NCBI GenBank assembly: GCA_900766055.1
Contig: CAAFTZ010000152.1
Coordinates: 1-5,240 of the forward strand
Reading direction: 5' to 3'
DNA length: 5,240 nucleotides
DNA from: an uncultured Parasutterella sp.
GTDB taxonomy: Bacteria > Pseudomonadota > Gammaproteobacteria > Burkholderiales > Burkholderiaceae_F
In this document: positions 1 to 4,872 of the stretch, in pieces
Numbering within the stretch: position 1 is the first letter of the stretch
Layout of the letters: each line of letters opens with the position of its first letter
Program-made: the position numbers and the translations under genes
Notes under the pieces: generated by a model
What the model saw: the letters and a program-made list of their open reading frames with translations, nothing else
What the model was told of the DNA's origin: nothing
Database searches by the model: none

Positions 1-1075
1 CCTCTTTTCCGCATTTCTTATAAATTTCAATGCGGTTAGCGACTTCTTCAAAAGTAGCGCCTTCTTTTAAGTCAAAGATCCCGCACTGACAGCACATTCT
101 GAGAACTTCTTTCTCTCGCCATGTCTGGCGAGGAAAGAGTTCTTGAAGCTTGGCCGTTAAGAGAGGAAAGAAATATTCGATGACGGCATAGATTTCTCCG
201 TCTTTGCACGTGATTGCACGTGCAACGATTTGAAGAGGTTCTTTATTCCCTATCGCATCTGACTTCCTAAGCGCTGCTTCCGGAGAAAGTTCGTTTGCGA
301 GCAGGGCGCAAATCGCCCAGCTTAGGATTGAAGGAATATAGTGAGGTGGCTCTTCTCCTTGTCGGGCAAATTCAATCGTCATCTGTTCTCTGAGAATGGA
401 TTCTGCTTGAGAAATTAAGATGAGGATGAATTCATCCTTCAAAATACTTCCGACGTCTCCGCGGATAAATTTGGAAAGCAGCGCAAGGTATCCTCGCTTA
501 AAGCTCTTTGCAAGGCGCTTTTGGAGAGATTCCGGAAGATATTTAAGGACGAGACGATTGATGTTGCCGGCGGCAGCCTCAGGATCGGGGTCGACATTGT
601 GGTACAGCGTAAGTTCCTGCCCCTCGTGCTCCTTGGACCAGTCTTCATAGGGCACTTCAAACCGAAACTCATCTCCGTTCTCTGCAGCCACACAGAACGT
701 CATTGCCGTAATGCGTAAGTTGAGGAAGAAACAGATGGTTAGAACCAAGAGTTTTAAAAGCTGAGTCTCAAACTCTTTCTGGGCCAGCGGCATCGTGAAG
801 AACTGGATGCGCTGACGCAGAAGATTAAGAGCAATGCGGCTTAACTTCAAAGAGAAATCGATGTAGCTTCCCGCCCAAAAGTAGCCCGAACCGGAGTTCA
901 AGGGAAAATTACTGACGATCTTTACCAAGACATCAAAAAGCTCGGTTTGTATTCCAAGCAGATGATCGTCTCCGACCGCCTGTCTCAGCTCATTGATCAA
1001 TGGCTGAACTTTACGGCGATCAGATTGGTTAAAAGGCCTCAGACAATCGGCGAGGGGCATAGAACGTTTAGCCAT
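1..1075 (-). CDS. Protein of unknown function, second gene of a coupled pair, 3' end outside the window
   Basis: Reading leftward from the ATG at 1075-1073, the frame stays open for 358 codons to the window edge with no stop, so the C-terminus is missing. I recognise no family. The visible protein looks mostly helical and soluble. Its most hydrophobic stretch is at about residues 105-118 (LLKLLVLTICFF), with another at about 213-222 (KDEFILILIS); neither is long enough to call a membrane anchor with confidence. There is no signal peptide. A cysteine cluster (C328, C329, C331) in the motif MCCQC lies near the visible end, with C355 further on; metal binding is possible but not shown. The start overlaps the upstream gene's stop by 8 bases (ATGGCTAA), and no Shine-Dalgarno sequence precedes it, so translation is probably coupled to that gene. 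That the gene is real is nearly certain; its function is unknown. Confidence 0.9.
   Translation of the reverse strand, partial: MAKRSMPLADCLRPFNQSDRRKVQPLINELRQAVGDDHLLGIQTELFDVLVKIVSNFPLNSGSGYFWAGSYIDFSLKLSRIALNLLRQRIQFFTMPLAQKEFETQLLKLLVLTICFFLNLRITAMTFCVAAENGDEFRFEVPYEDWSKEHEGQELTLYHNVDPDPEAAAGNINRLVLKYLPESLQKRLAKSFKRGYLALLSKFIRGDVGSILKDEFILILISQAESILREQMTIEFARQGEEPPHYIPSILSWAICALLANELSPEAALRKSDAIGNKEPLQIVARAITCKDGEIYAVIEYFFPLLTAKLQELFPRQTWREKEVLRMCCQCGIFDLKEGATFEEVANRIEIYKKCGKE
1068..1075 (-). promoter_or_regulatory. Stop-start overlap ATGGCTAA (translational coupling)
   Basis: The ATG of the downstream gene (1075-1073) lies within the last codons of the 438-residue gene, whose TAA is at 1070-1068. 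No purine-rich Shine-Dalgarno sequence lies before this ATG; the upstream bases are CATTACCACCATAAC. Re-initiation by ribosomes finishing the first gene is the likely mode, which would keep the two proteins in a fixed ratio. Confidence 0.8.
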
Positions 1076-2384
1076 TGTTATGGTGGTAATGAAGGAAGGA
1101 CTTAAGGAAAGAATTGCAGCACTGGTTTAACTGACGGAGACTTTTACGGGCATCTTTCTGAAAGCCTTTAGGAGTATTAAAAGGAGCAAGATTCTTTGGA
1201 CAGCCTTTAGCTGTCCAACTCTGATAATCAAAAGGTCCGTGACCAACCAATGAAGCCGTAGAAAAGTGGACAAGCGGTCCCGGCGCAGCGATGACCGATG
1301 TTTGACCGTCTTTGTGCATCAAAACTGGCCAGAGCCTGGAAGTCTTGATGTTGCGGAAGTCTGTTTGAAGATTAAAGAAGGGCAGATGCTGTAGTGTGTA
1401 AAGAACAAACAAAGCGCTTAGCTTATTCTTCAAACCAAATCGACGTTTAACCACAAAGGACATCAAACTGACAACGTCGACAAAAGCGTAGATAAAGTCT
1501 TTGTTGGAGATACCGACAGGGATATCCATCCCATAACCGCTCGCTCTTCCTTTGCTGATTCCGCGGTTCTTGTTTAAAACAGCGGAAGAAGGATTAGAGA
1601 GACTGACACCGGACTCAGCAGCATACTGCTTAGCAAAGTCGTCCAGGGCTCCATTCATGTAGCTGTCAATTTTCCCCTTGGGTTCTCCGGCAGAATCGTA
1701 AAGCTCAGGGATGAGCTCCAGGGCAACCATCGGGAATTCTTCTTTGTGGACGTGAGGAGCAAGTTCACAGAGGAACTGATTCAAATGAGGATTAAGAAGG
1801 ATAGGATCCTTCAAAACAGACAGAGTTCTCCAGATGCGGCGAGACTGCATTTCTTCTGCTTCTTCCGGAGTTACATCTTTCTCATGTAAGACGAATTCAA
1901 AACGATTCACATAGCTCAAGAGCGTATGGGAAGAGAGCAAGAAAGAAAGGGCTGTGAAATAACGATGATCTCTTCTGATCTTTAAGTAGAAGAAGATGAA
2001 AGCCCAAGCAATAACGGTCTCCATGAACTGCCTGCGTGAAGCGATCTTGGAAGGCTTCATAAAACGATCTTCCAATTTGTTGTAGAGTTTTTGGTCGCCC
2101 TGAGCATAAGCATTAAGAAGAAGGATGCAATCCTTAATGGAAGGAAAAACTTTCTTAGATTCAACCGGAGTTCTACCCAGCGGTACTACCTTCACGATCG
2201 GATAAGGAAGGTAGGCGGCAATGGTCTCATCAAAATCGCTGTCGGAAAAAGCAACAGCAGGAACATTAAAGAGAGGAAAGCGTTTTACATATTCCAGCGC
2301 TGCTGCGTTGATTGTGGGGATATCAGGCTTCAACCCCGTTTCAAGGCAGTTCTTGTTAAAAATTTGACATACGAATTTCTTCAT
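1068..2384 (-). CDS. 438-residue protein of unknown function, first gene of the operon
   Basis: This is a complete leftward frame from an ATG at 2384 to a TAA at 1068. The start is supported by GGGAG at 2396-2392, seven bases upstream. No known domain or catalytic motif is recognisable. Visible features are a short N-terminal stretch with C6 and C13, an FSDSDFDE acidic segment (residues 46-53), and hydrophobic helices at about 121-134 (METVIAWAFIFFYL), 142-158, 297-312 and 322-336. A glycine- and serine-rich stretch lies at about 272-286 (KNRGISKGRASGYG), and the tail is histidine-rich (HYHHNNG). The hydrophobic segments are short and interrupted by charges (KIRRDHR, KRRFGLKNK), so they read better as buried or amphipathic helices than as clear membrane spans. 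The gene overlaps the next gene by 8 bases and lies about 470 bases downstream of the terminators of a large structured RNA. It could be an RNA-associated protein, but that rests only on position. Confidence 0.93.
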   Translation of the reverse strand: MKKFVCQIFNKNCLETGLKPDIPTINAAALEYVKRFPLFNVPAVAFSDSDFDETIAAYLPYPIVKVVPLGRTPVESKKVFPSIKDCILLLNAYAQGDQKLYNKLEDRFMKPSKIASRRQFMETVIAWAFIFFYLKIRRDHRYFTALSFLLSSHTLLSYVNRFEFVLHEKDVTPEEAEEMQSRRIWRTLSVLKDPILLNPHLNQFLCELAPHVHKEEFPMVALELIPELYDSAGEPKGKIDSYMNGALDDFAKQYAAESGVSLSNPSSAVLNKNRGISKGRASGYGMDIPVGISNKDFIYAFVDVVSLMSFVVKRRFGLKNKLSALFVLYTLQHLPFFNLQTDFRNIKTSRLWPVLMHKDGQTSVIAAPGPLVHFSTASLVGHGPFDYQSWTAKGCPKNLAPFNTPKGFQKDARKSLRQLNQCCNSFLKSFLHYHHNNG

Positions 2385-2391
2385 ATTGCAT

Positions 2392-2396
2392 CTCCC
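2392..2396 (-). promoter_or_regulatory. Ribosome binding site GGGAG for the 438-residue gene
   Basis: GGGAG on the minus strand, seven bases before the ATG at 2384, is a good Shine-Dalgarno match at normal spacing. It fixes the start codon of this gene. Confidence 0.75.
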
Positions 2397-2825
2397 ACAT
2401 AGGGTTAAGAAAATATCGTTACAACGTATTAATGATCACCCTATAAAAATTGCCGGGGGATAGTTATGGCTAGCTTTAGGTAGAAAGTTTTGTTAAGTGA
2501 GTGAGAACTGCATTAATTCATGCATAGAGGTAAAAAACTCCCTCAGTTATGATTTATTTCTGTTTTTTGTTTGTTTCAAACAATACTAAAAACAATCATG
2601 ACAGGGTTACAACTAATTAGCTATGGGATAATATGCTTTAATCCACATTACCAATTTAGTAATAAAAGTAATACTACAAGTGCAGATAGTTGTACTAATA
2701 GTGCAAAAAATTTCATTTGTATTTAACTAATTTCCACTTTATTTCTATTAGTTTTACTGACTTTACAGCAGCGTATTACCATCACTACACAAACGTTGAT
2801 TCGACCATTTCAAAAGACACTTAAC
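2397..2825 (-). promoter_or_regulatory. AT-rich spacer: probable promoter and leader of the two-gene operon
   Basis: About 430 bases between the tandem terminators and the ribosome binding site hold no credible gene. The best minus-strand -10 is TATTAT (2633-2628), with TTGGTA 15 bases upstream; the spacing is short, so the call is weak. A second possibility is TTGAAA near 2580 followed 17 bases later by TAAATC. An imperfect inverted repeat at about 2674-2697 (TACAA and TTGTA arms) and a repeated AGTGCA/AGTGCAA motif nearby lie upstream of the first candidate and could be an operator. If TATTAT is used, the leader would be about 240 bases long. The terminators just upstream imply that the operon has its own promoter in this spacer. 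Confidence 0.35.
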
Positions 2826-2850
2826 AAAAATTTCTAACCCAGATGGTTAG
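2826..2850 (-). terminator. Second terminator-like hairpin behind the structured RNA
   Basis: Reading leftward, CTAACC (2850-2845), a five-base loop and GGTTAG (2839-2834) form a perfect six-pair stem. AAA and then five T residues (2830-2826) follow. The U tract is separated from the stem by three A residues, so this is a weaker terminator than the one before it. It probably acts as a backup in tandem. Confidence 0.6.
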
Positions 2851-2856
2851 CAGTTG

Positions 2857-2882
2857 AAAAAAGATTCGGCCTTTAGCCGATC
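2857..2882 (-). terminator. Intrinsic terminator of the structured RNA
   Basis: On the minus strand, GATCGGC (2882-2876), loop TAAAG and GCCGAATC (2870-2863) form a seven-pair stem with one bulged A. Six T residues (2862-2857) follow. This is a classic rho-independent terminator. It is oriented leftward, which makes it direct evidence for the coding strand and 3' end of the RNA to its right. The preceding segment carries a second TCGGC (2899-2895) that could pair with the same 3' arm. Confidence 0.85.
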
Positions 2883-2886
2883 CTCG

Positions 2887-2903
2887 CGGGACCGGCCGAC
2901 CCG
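2887..2903 (-). other. RNA hairpin next to the terminator
   Basis: CGGG (2903-2900) pairs with CCCG (2890-2887) around TCGGCCGGT. The loop contains TCGGCC, which is also complementary to the terminator's 3' arm GCCGA (2870-2866). This gives two mutually exclusive pairings close to the RNA's 3' end. Confidence 0.45.
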
Positions 2904-2920
2904 GAACATTAAGAGAGAAT

Positions 2921-2931
2921 GCTCGAAGAGC
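2921..2931 (-). other. RNA hairpin, GCTC stem
   Basis: GCTC (2931-2928), loop TTC and GAGC (2924-2921) form a four-pair stem. The adjacent GGTTCTTG (2938-2931) is complementary to CAAGAACC near the RNA's 5' end (4032-4025), so this region could take part in a closing 5'-3' helix. Confidence 0.45.
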
Positions 2932-2982
2932 AAGAACCCTTAGACGTCTGAAACGTTTTCCGAAGTTTGAATTTGAAGCGAA

Positions 2983-3039
2983 GGTTCGGCCTCACGGCTT
3001 CGGTCAATCGATTTTCATCGACGGGCAAGACCTCGAACC
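2983..3039 (-). other. Three-way junction with GAAA and GUGA tetraloops
   Basis: Closing stem: GGTTCG (3039-3034) with CGAACC (2988-2983). First arm: GGTC (3032-3029) with GACC (3005-3002), an asymmetric internal loop (TTGCCCG against TT), then TCGAT and ATCGA (3021-3017, 3012-3008) capped by GAAA. Second arm: GCC and GGC (2998-2996, 2991-2989) capped by GTGA, stacked directly on the closing stem. Both loops are GNRA only on the minus strand. A four-pair hairpin (3052-3040, GAGA/TCTC) abuts the 5' side. This is the most convincing single fold in the window. Confidence 0.75.
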
Positions 3040-3262
3040 GAGATTAAGTCTCTTTCATCGCCTTTTCTGCAGTTTGGTATACGTTACCCTGATACAGGAA
3101 AGGTTTAGAAATTCGCCTTAAACAAATCCAACCTAAAAGGACCGCTTCAGAAAGACGCCTGCCGCCAAACCGTGCAGTCGATCATTAAAGGGGAGGGAGG
3201 AGATTCAGATGGGCAATACACATCCTCTTAACCACGTTCTCCTTTACTGACTTTCTGCCGCG

Positions 3263-3279
3263 CCGGGCTTAAATCCCGG
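3263..3279 (-). other. RNA hairpin CCGGG/CCCGG
   Basis: CCGGG (3279-3275), loop ATTTAAG and CCCGG (3267-3263) form a five-pair GC-only stem. Just 5' of it, CCG and CGG around AAGA (3295-3286) form a smaller stem. GAAGC (3320-3316) and GCTTC (3283-3279) could enclose that smaller stem, though this overlaps one base of the CCGGG stem. Confidence 0.5.
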
Positions 3280-3314
3280 AAGCATCCGTCTTCGGTCTCT
3301 CTAAATTTTCCTCT

Positions 3315-3350
3315 GCGCTTCTTGTCTCCTTACCAGAAAGCAATCAGCGC
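3315..3350 (-). other. RNA stem GCGCT/AGCGC with inner helix
   Basis: GCGCT (3350-3346) pairs with AGCGC (3319-3315). Inside it, TTCT (3338-3335) can pair with AGAA (3322-3319) if one base is given up. The enclosing GCGC pairs compete with a GAAGC/GCTTC pairing to the next domain, so the exact fold is uncertain. Confidence 0.4.
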
Positions 3351-3354
3351 AATT

Positions 3355-3470
3355 TCGACACAAGGTCGATTTTTCCTCAGCACGGCAAACGCCGCCTCGA
3401 AGTGTTGATCTCGGGAAGCAAGATCCGAAATCAAAATTGCTCGTTAAAACTTCTACCGCGAGGAGAAGTT
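3355..3470 (-). other. Series of four RNA hairpins
   Basis: In minus-strand order these are AACTTCT/AGAAGTT (3470-3464 with 3454-3448, seven pairs), GATCT/AGATC (3425-3421 with 3411-3407, five pairs), CGGC/GCCG with loop GTTT (3394-3391 with 3386-3383), and TCGAC/GTCGA (3369-3365 with 3359-3355, five pairs). They follow one another with short linkers, as expected of an RNA evolved to fold rather than of coding DNA. Confidence 0.5.
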
Positions 3471-3484
3471 CACCAGCTTTCCTC

Positions 3485-3532
3485 CGTCCGGAGCAGGACG
3501 TTCAATACGGTGAGGTCAGCTGTTAAGCAGCT
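3485..3532 (-). other. Two RNA hairpins, CGTCC/GGACG and AGCTG/CAGCT
   Basis: CGTCC (3500-3496), loop TGCTCC and GGACG (3489-3485) give five pairs. AGCTG (3532-3528), loop CTTAA and CAGCT (3522-3518) give five pairs. Both are perfect over the stated arms. Confidence 0.5.
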
Positions 3533-3602
3533 CTTAAGAGGAGCAAGCTCTTCTCAAGCACTTCGAAGAATCTTTGTGGAACCTCAAAGATGCTTTGGAA
3601 TT

Positions 3603-3654
3603 GATCGGATGAGAGCCTGAAAAGTTCATCCTGTTTCCAGACAATTTTCCGATC
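3603..3654 (-). other. Three-way junction with a GAAA tetraloop
   Basis: GATCGG (3654-3649) pairs with CCGATC (3608-3603) and encloses two arms: CTG and CAG capped by GAAA (3640-3631), and ATGA (3629-3626) with TCAT (3612-3609). The GAAA loop is seen only on the minus strand. The short three-pair arm is believable because of its tetraloop. Confidence 0.6.
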
Positions 3655-3692
3655 CGTCTGTTTAGGTCTTTTAATTGACCTTTTACAAACGG
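3654..3692 (-). other. RNA hairpin with internal loop, CCGTTTG/CAGACGG
   Basis: CCGTTTG (3692-3686) pairs with CAGACGG (3660-3654). One pair is a U-G wobble on the minus strand but a C-A mismatch on the plus strand, which favours minus. Inside, AGGTC (3681-3677) and GACCT (3668-3664) form a five-pair stem over an eight-base loop. Confidence 0.55.
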
Positions 3693-3733
3693 CCGTGAGT
3701 TCAAATTTAAAAGTTTTACCTTCTGAATTTGGC

Positions 3734-3749
3734 GCCGGTCTCAACCGGC
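3734..3749 (-). other. RNA hairpin GCCGGT-TGAG-ACCGGC
   Basis: This is a perfect six-pair stem (3749-3744 with 3739-3734) over the four-base loop TGAG, and one of the most stable local stems in the block. Confidence 0.65.
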
Positions 3750-3758
3750 ATTACCCTC

Positions 3759-3844
3759 GGTCTTGTTTTTTGAGCTTTCGCTCAATAGCTGATTCTTTCT
3801 ATTAACCATTATTAAAAAGAGAGAATCAGAACAAAAAACGGACC
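3759..3844 (-). other. Three-way junction closed by an eleven-pair stem
   Basis: Closing stem: GGTC (3844-3841) with GACC (3762-3759), then a small mismatch, then GTTTTTT (3839-3833) with AAAAAAC (3771-3765). First arm: CTGATTCT (3829-3822) with AGAATCAG (3796-3789), continued by AGA/TCT beyond one A-C mismatch. Second arm: TTGAGC (3785-3780) with GCTCAA (3775-3770), capped by GAAA on the minus strand. Two bases at 3770-3771 are shared by neighbouring stems and must belong to one or the other. The A-C mismatch would be a U-G wobble on the plus strand, the one point against the minus-strand reading. Confidence 0.7.
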
Positions 3845-3873
3845 ACAGATCATCTATTGATTTTCTGGAGTTT

Positions 3874-4031
3874 TTCTTCGGTTCTTTTTCGAAGAACCTC
3901 AGAAGTGTTCCTTGTTGAGACGTAACTCTACAGAGGTTGGTTTAAGCGGTCTATGTGGCCCTTTAGCACATAACTTGTAGTTTTTAGTAGGATTTTTGGT
4001 CATTTGGATAATTAAAAACCGTGAGGTTCTT
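3874..4031 (-). other. 5' domain: ten-pair helix competing with a local hairpin
   Basis: AAGAACCTCA (4031-4022) is perfectly complementary to TGAGGTTCTT (3901-3892). The enclosed part carries a TATGTG/CACATA hairpin (3972-3967 with 3957-3952) and a GTTTTTA/TAAAAAC stem (4019-4013 with 3986-3980). The segment 3898-3892 can instead form a local seven-pair hairpin with 3886-3880 (GGTTCTT/AAGAACC), and 3896-3890 can form another with 3880-3874. These pairings exclude one another. Confidence 0.55.
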
Positions 4032-4053
4032 GGAAGGTTAAGGAGGGGAGGGA

Positions 4054-4067
4054 TAGAAACAGTTCTA
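4054..4067 (-). other. RNA hairpin at the presumed 5' end
   Basis: TAGAA (4067-4063), loop CTGT and TTCTA (4058-4054) form a five-pair stem just inside the presumed transcript start. It is followed by a pyrimidine run (CCCTCCCCTCC) and CCTTA/CCTTCC. Confidence 0.45.
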
Positions 4068-4080
4068 CGCTTCGACTTTA

Positions 4081-4109
4081 CTTATAAATACATTTCTTGC
4101 AATGAATTA
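4081..4109 (-). promoter_or_regulatory. Weak candidate promoter of the structured RNA
   Basis: On the minus strand, TATAAG (4086-4081) is a fair -10 box. The element 17 bases upstream, TAATTC (4109-4104), is a poor -35. TTGCAA (4102-4097) followed 16 bases later by TAAAGT (4080-4075) is an alternative. The best support is positional: composition changes from AT-rich to structured, GC-richer sequence just downstream. TATAAG would give a start near 4075. Confidence 0.35.
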
Positions 4110-4329
4110 CTTATATTGTTGTTATGTATATGTACAAACTTCTAATTTAATTCTGTAAAAACATAAAGTTAAGTTGTATTGGTGGTGCTGAGATTGAATG
4201 AGGAACAATGTTAATAAATTAACTAGAGACGGCGAGTATCATTGAAAATTCATGTTCTATTAATTCAAATGAAACAATAAATCTCACCTGAAGATTAAAT
4301 CGTACTGGTTTTGTTTGCACTCTATTTAC

Positions 4330-4364
4330 CACAGGCTCTTTCATGTCTTCCTAACAGAGCCGTG
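4330..4364. repeat. Inverted repeat in the AT-rich region
   Basis: On the plus strand, CAC-A-GGCTCT (4330-4339) pairs with AGAGCC-GTG (4356-4364): nine pairs with one bulged A over a 16-base loop. No U tract follows on either strand, so it is not an obvious terminator. Orientation cannot be set. Confidence 0.45.
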
Positions 4365-4815
4365 AGTCAAAGATAAGACCATTAAAGCATTTCCGAAATG
4401 GATCAGAAAGGTTAAAAGGCAGCGCATTCATGGTTTAGGATAAGTTAAGAGATAAGCAGAAACAGTCCTCGCAATTCCTGTACCTTTAATTAAAGTGAAC
4501 GTTGGAATGAATATCTAAATGATTACTTCGGGATTAGTTGCGGATCCAGCATTGAGCGTCAGATTTGCAGGCGTTAAGAAGATAATTCGTCAAATAATCA
4601 GTTGTGTACAAAGATAGATAAGCAATCTGTAGTCATTATTCCAATGATGCTGTCTGCTTTTCGTTGTGACAGAGCGTGTTGCTGTTGGAGATAAAGAGAA
4701 AAACTAGTGAGTGTGTTCCTTGGAGAAATTGAATAAAACTTTAGCGTTAACCATTTGAATAGACGTCAATATAATGACTGATCTTAATTTAAGAAATCTA
4801 AAAGATGGGAACAAT

Positions 4816-4872
4816 GGAGGGAGATTCTCTGGAATCTTAAGTTTTGCTAACTGTTTGCAAAATCATCTCTCC
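4816..4872. repeat. Compound inverted repeat followed by a T-rich tract
   Basis: Two hairpins, AGATTC/GAATCT (4822-4827 with 4832-4837) and TTTTGC/GCAAAA (4842-4847 with 4857-4862), lie between GGAG (4816-4819) and CTCC (4869-4872). On the plus strand T runs follow at 4881-4895. It resembles a small three-way junction or an imperfect rightward terminator, but no rightward gene lies before it. Confidence 0.35.

Larger units (their letters stand above)
2857..4075 (-). ncRNA. Very large, highly structured noncoding RNA of unrecognised class (about 1.2 kb)
   Basis: This block is richer in GC than the AT-rich DNA on both sides and has no convincing reading frame, yet inverted repeats are packed along its whole length. 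Several nest into three-way junctions (2983-3039, 3603-3654, 3759-3844), and a ten-pair helix (3892-3901 with 4022-4031) closes a further domain near the 5' end. Strand is set by two signs. The block ends in a leftward terminator with six U residues. Read on the minus strand, four hairpin loops are GNRA tetraloops (GAAA at 3016-3013, 3637-3634 and 3779-3776; GUGA at 2995-2992); the hairpins listed here show none on the plus strand. The 5' end is placed by a weak promoter and the composition change near 4080, and is uncertain by tens of bases. I see no match to RNase P, tmRNA, rRNA or group I/II intron cores. Large ornate RNAs such as GOLLD, ROOL or OLE are the nearest comparison in style only. 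Confidence 0.75.

Noticed and set aside
420..718. Several short frames on both strands
   Set aside because: They lie wholly inside the long leftward gene that is open from 1075 to the window edge, and are its shadows in other frames.
2091..2402. Rightward frame of 103 codons
   Set aside because: Almost entirely antisense to the N-terminal part of the 438-residue gene; no supporting start signals.
3402..3620. Rightward frame of 72 codons inside the structured block
   Set aside because: No ribosome binding site, overlap with many hairpins, and an arginine- and serine-rich product typical of chance translation.
3523..3744. Leftward frame of 73 codons inside the structured block
   Set aside because: It starts at TTG, has no well-spaced ribosome binding site, and runs through several of the perfect stems, including half of the GCCGGT hairpin. 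It is better explained as a chance frame in RNA-gene sequence.
4039..4067. Plus-strand TAAGGAGG as a strong Shine-Dalgarno site
   Set aside because: No start codon follows at usable spacing and no open frame continues rightward. The minus-strand anti-Shine-Dalgarno reading is the more interesting one.
2857..4075. Group II or group I intron, or a retron-type RNA
   Set aside because: No reverse transcriptase or intron-encoded protein is visible, no domain V-like hairpin with its catalytic triad is apparent, and neither neighbouring protein shows polymerase or endonuclease motifs.
2857..4075. CRISPR array
   Set aside because: The inverted repeats differ from one another and there is no regular direct repeat with spacers.
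4515..4590. Protein-like leftward fragment of about 24 codons ending in TAG (LTPANLTLNAGSATNPEVII)
   Set aside because: It is bounded upstream by TGA and too short to support a gene or a named remnant; chance is likely.
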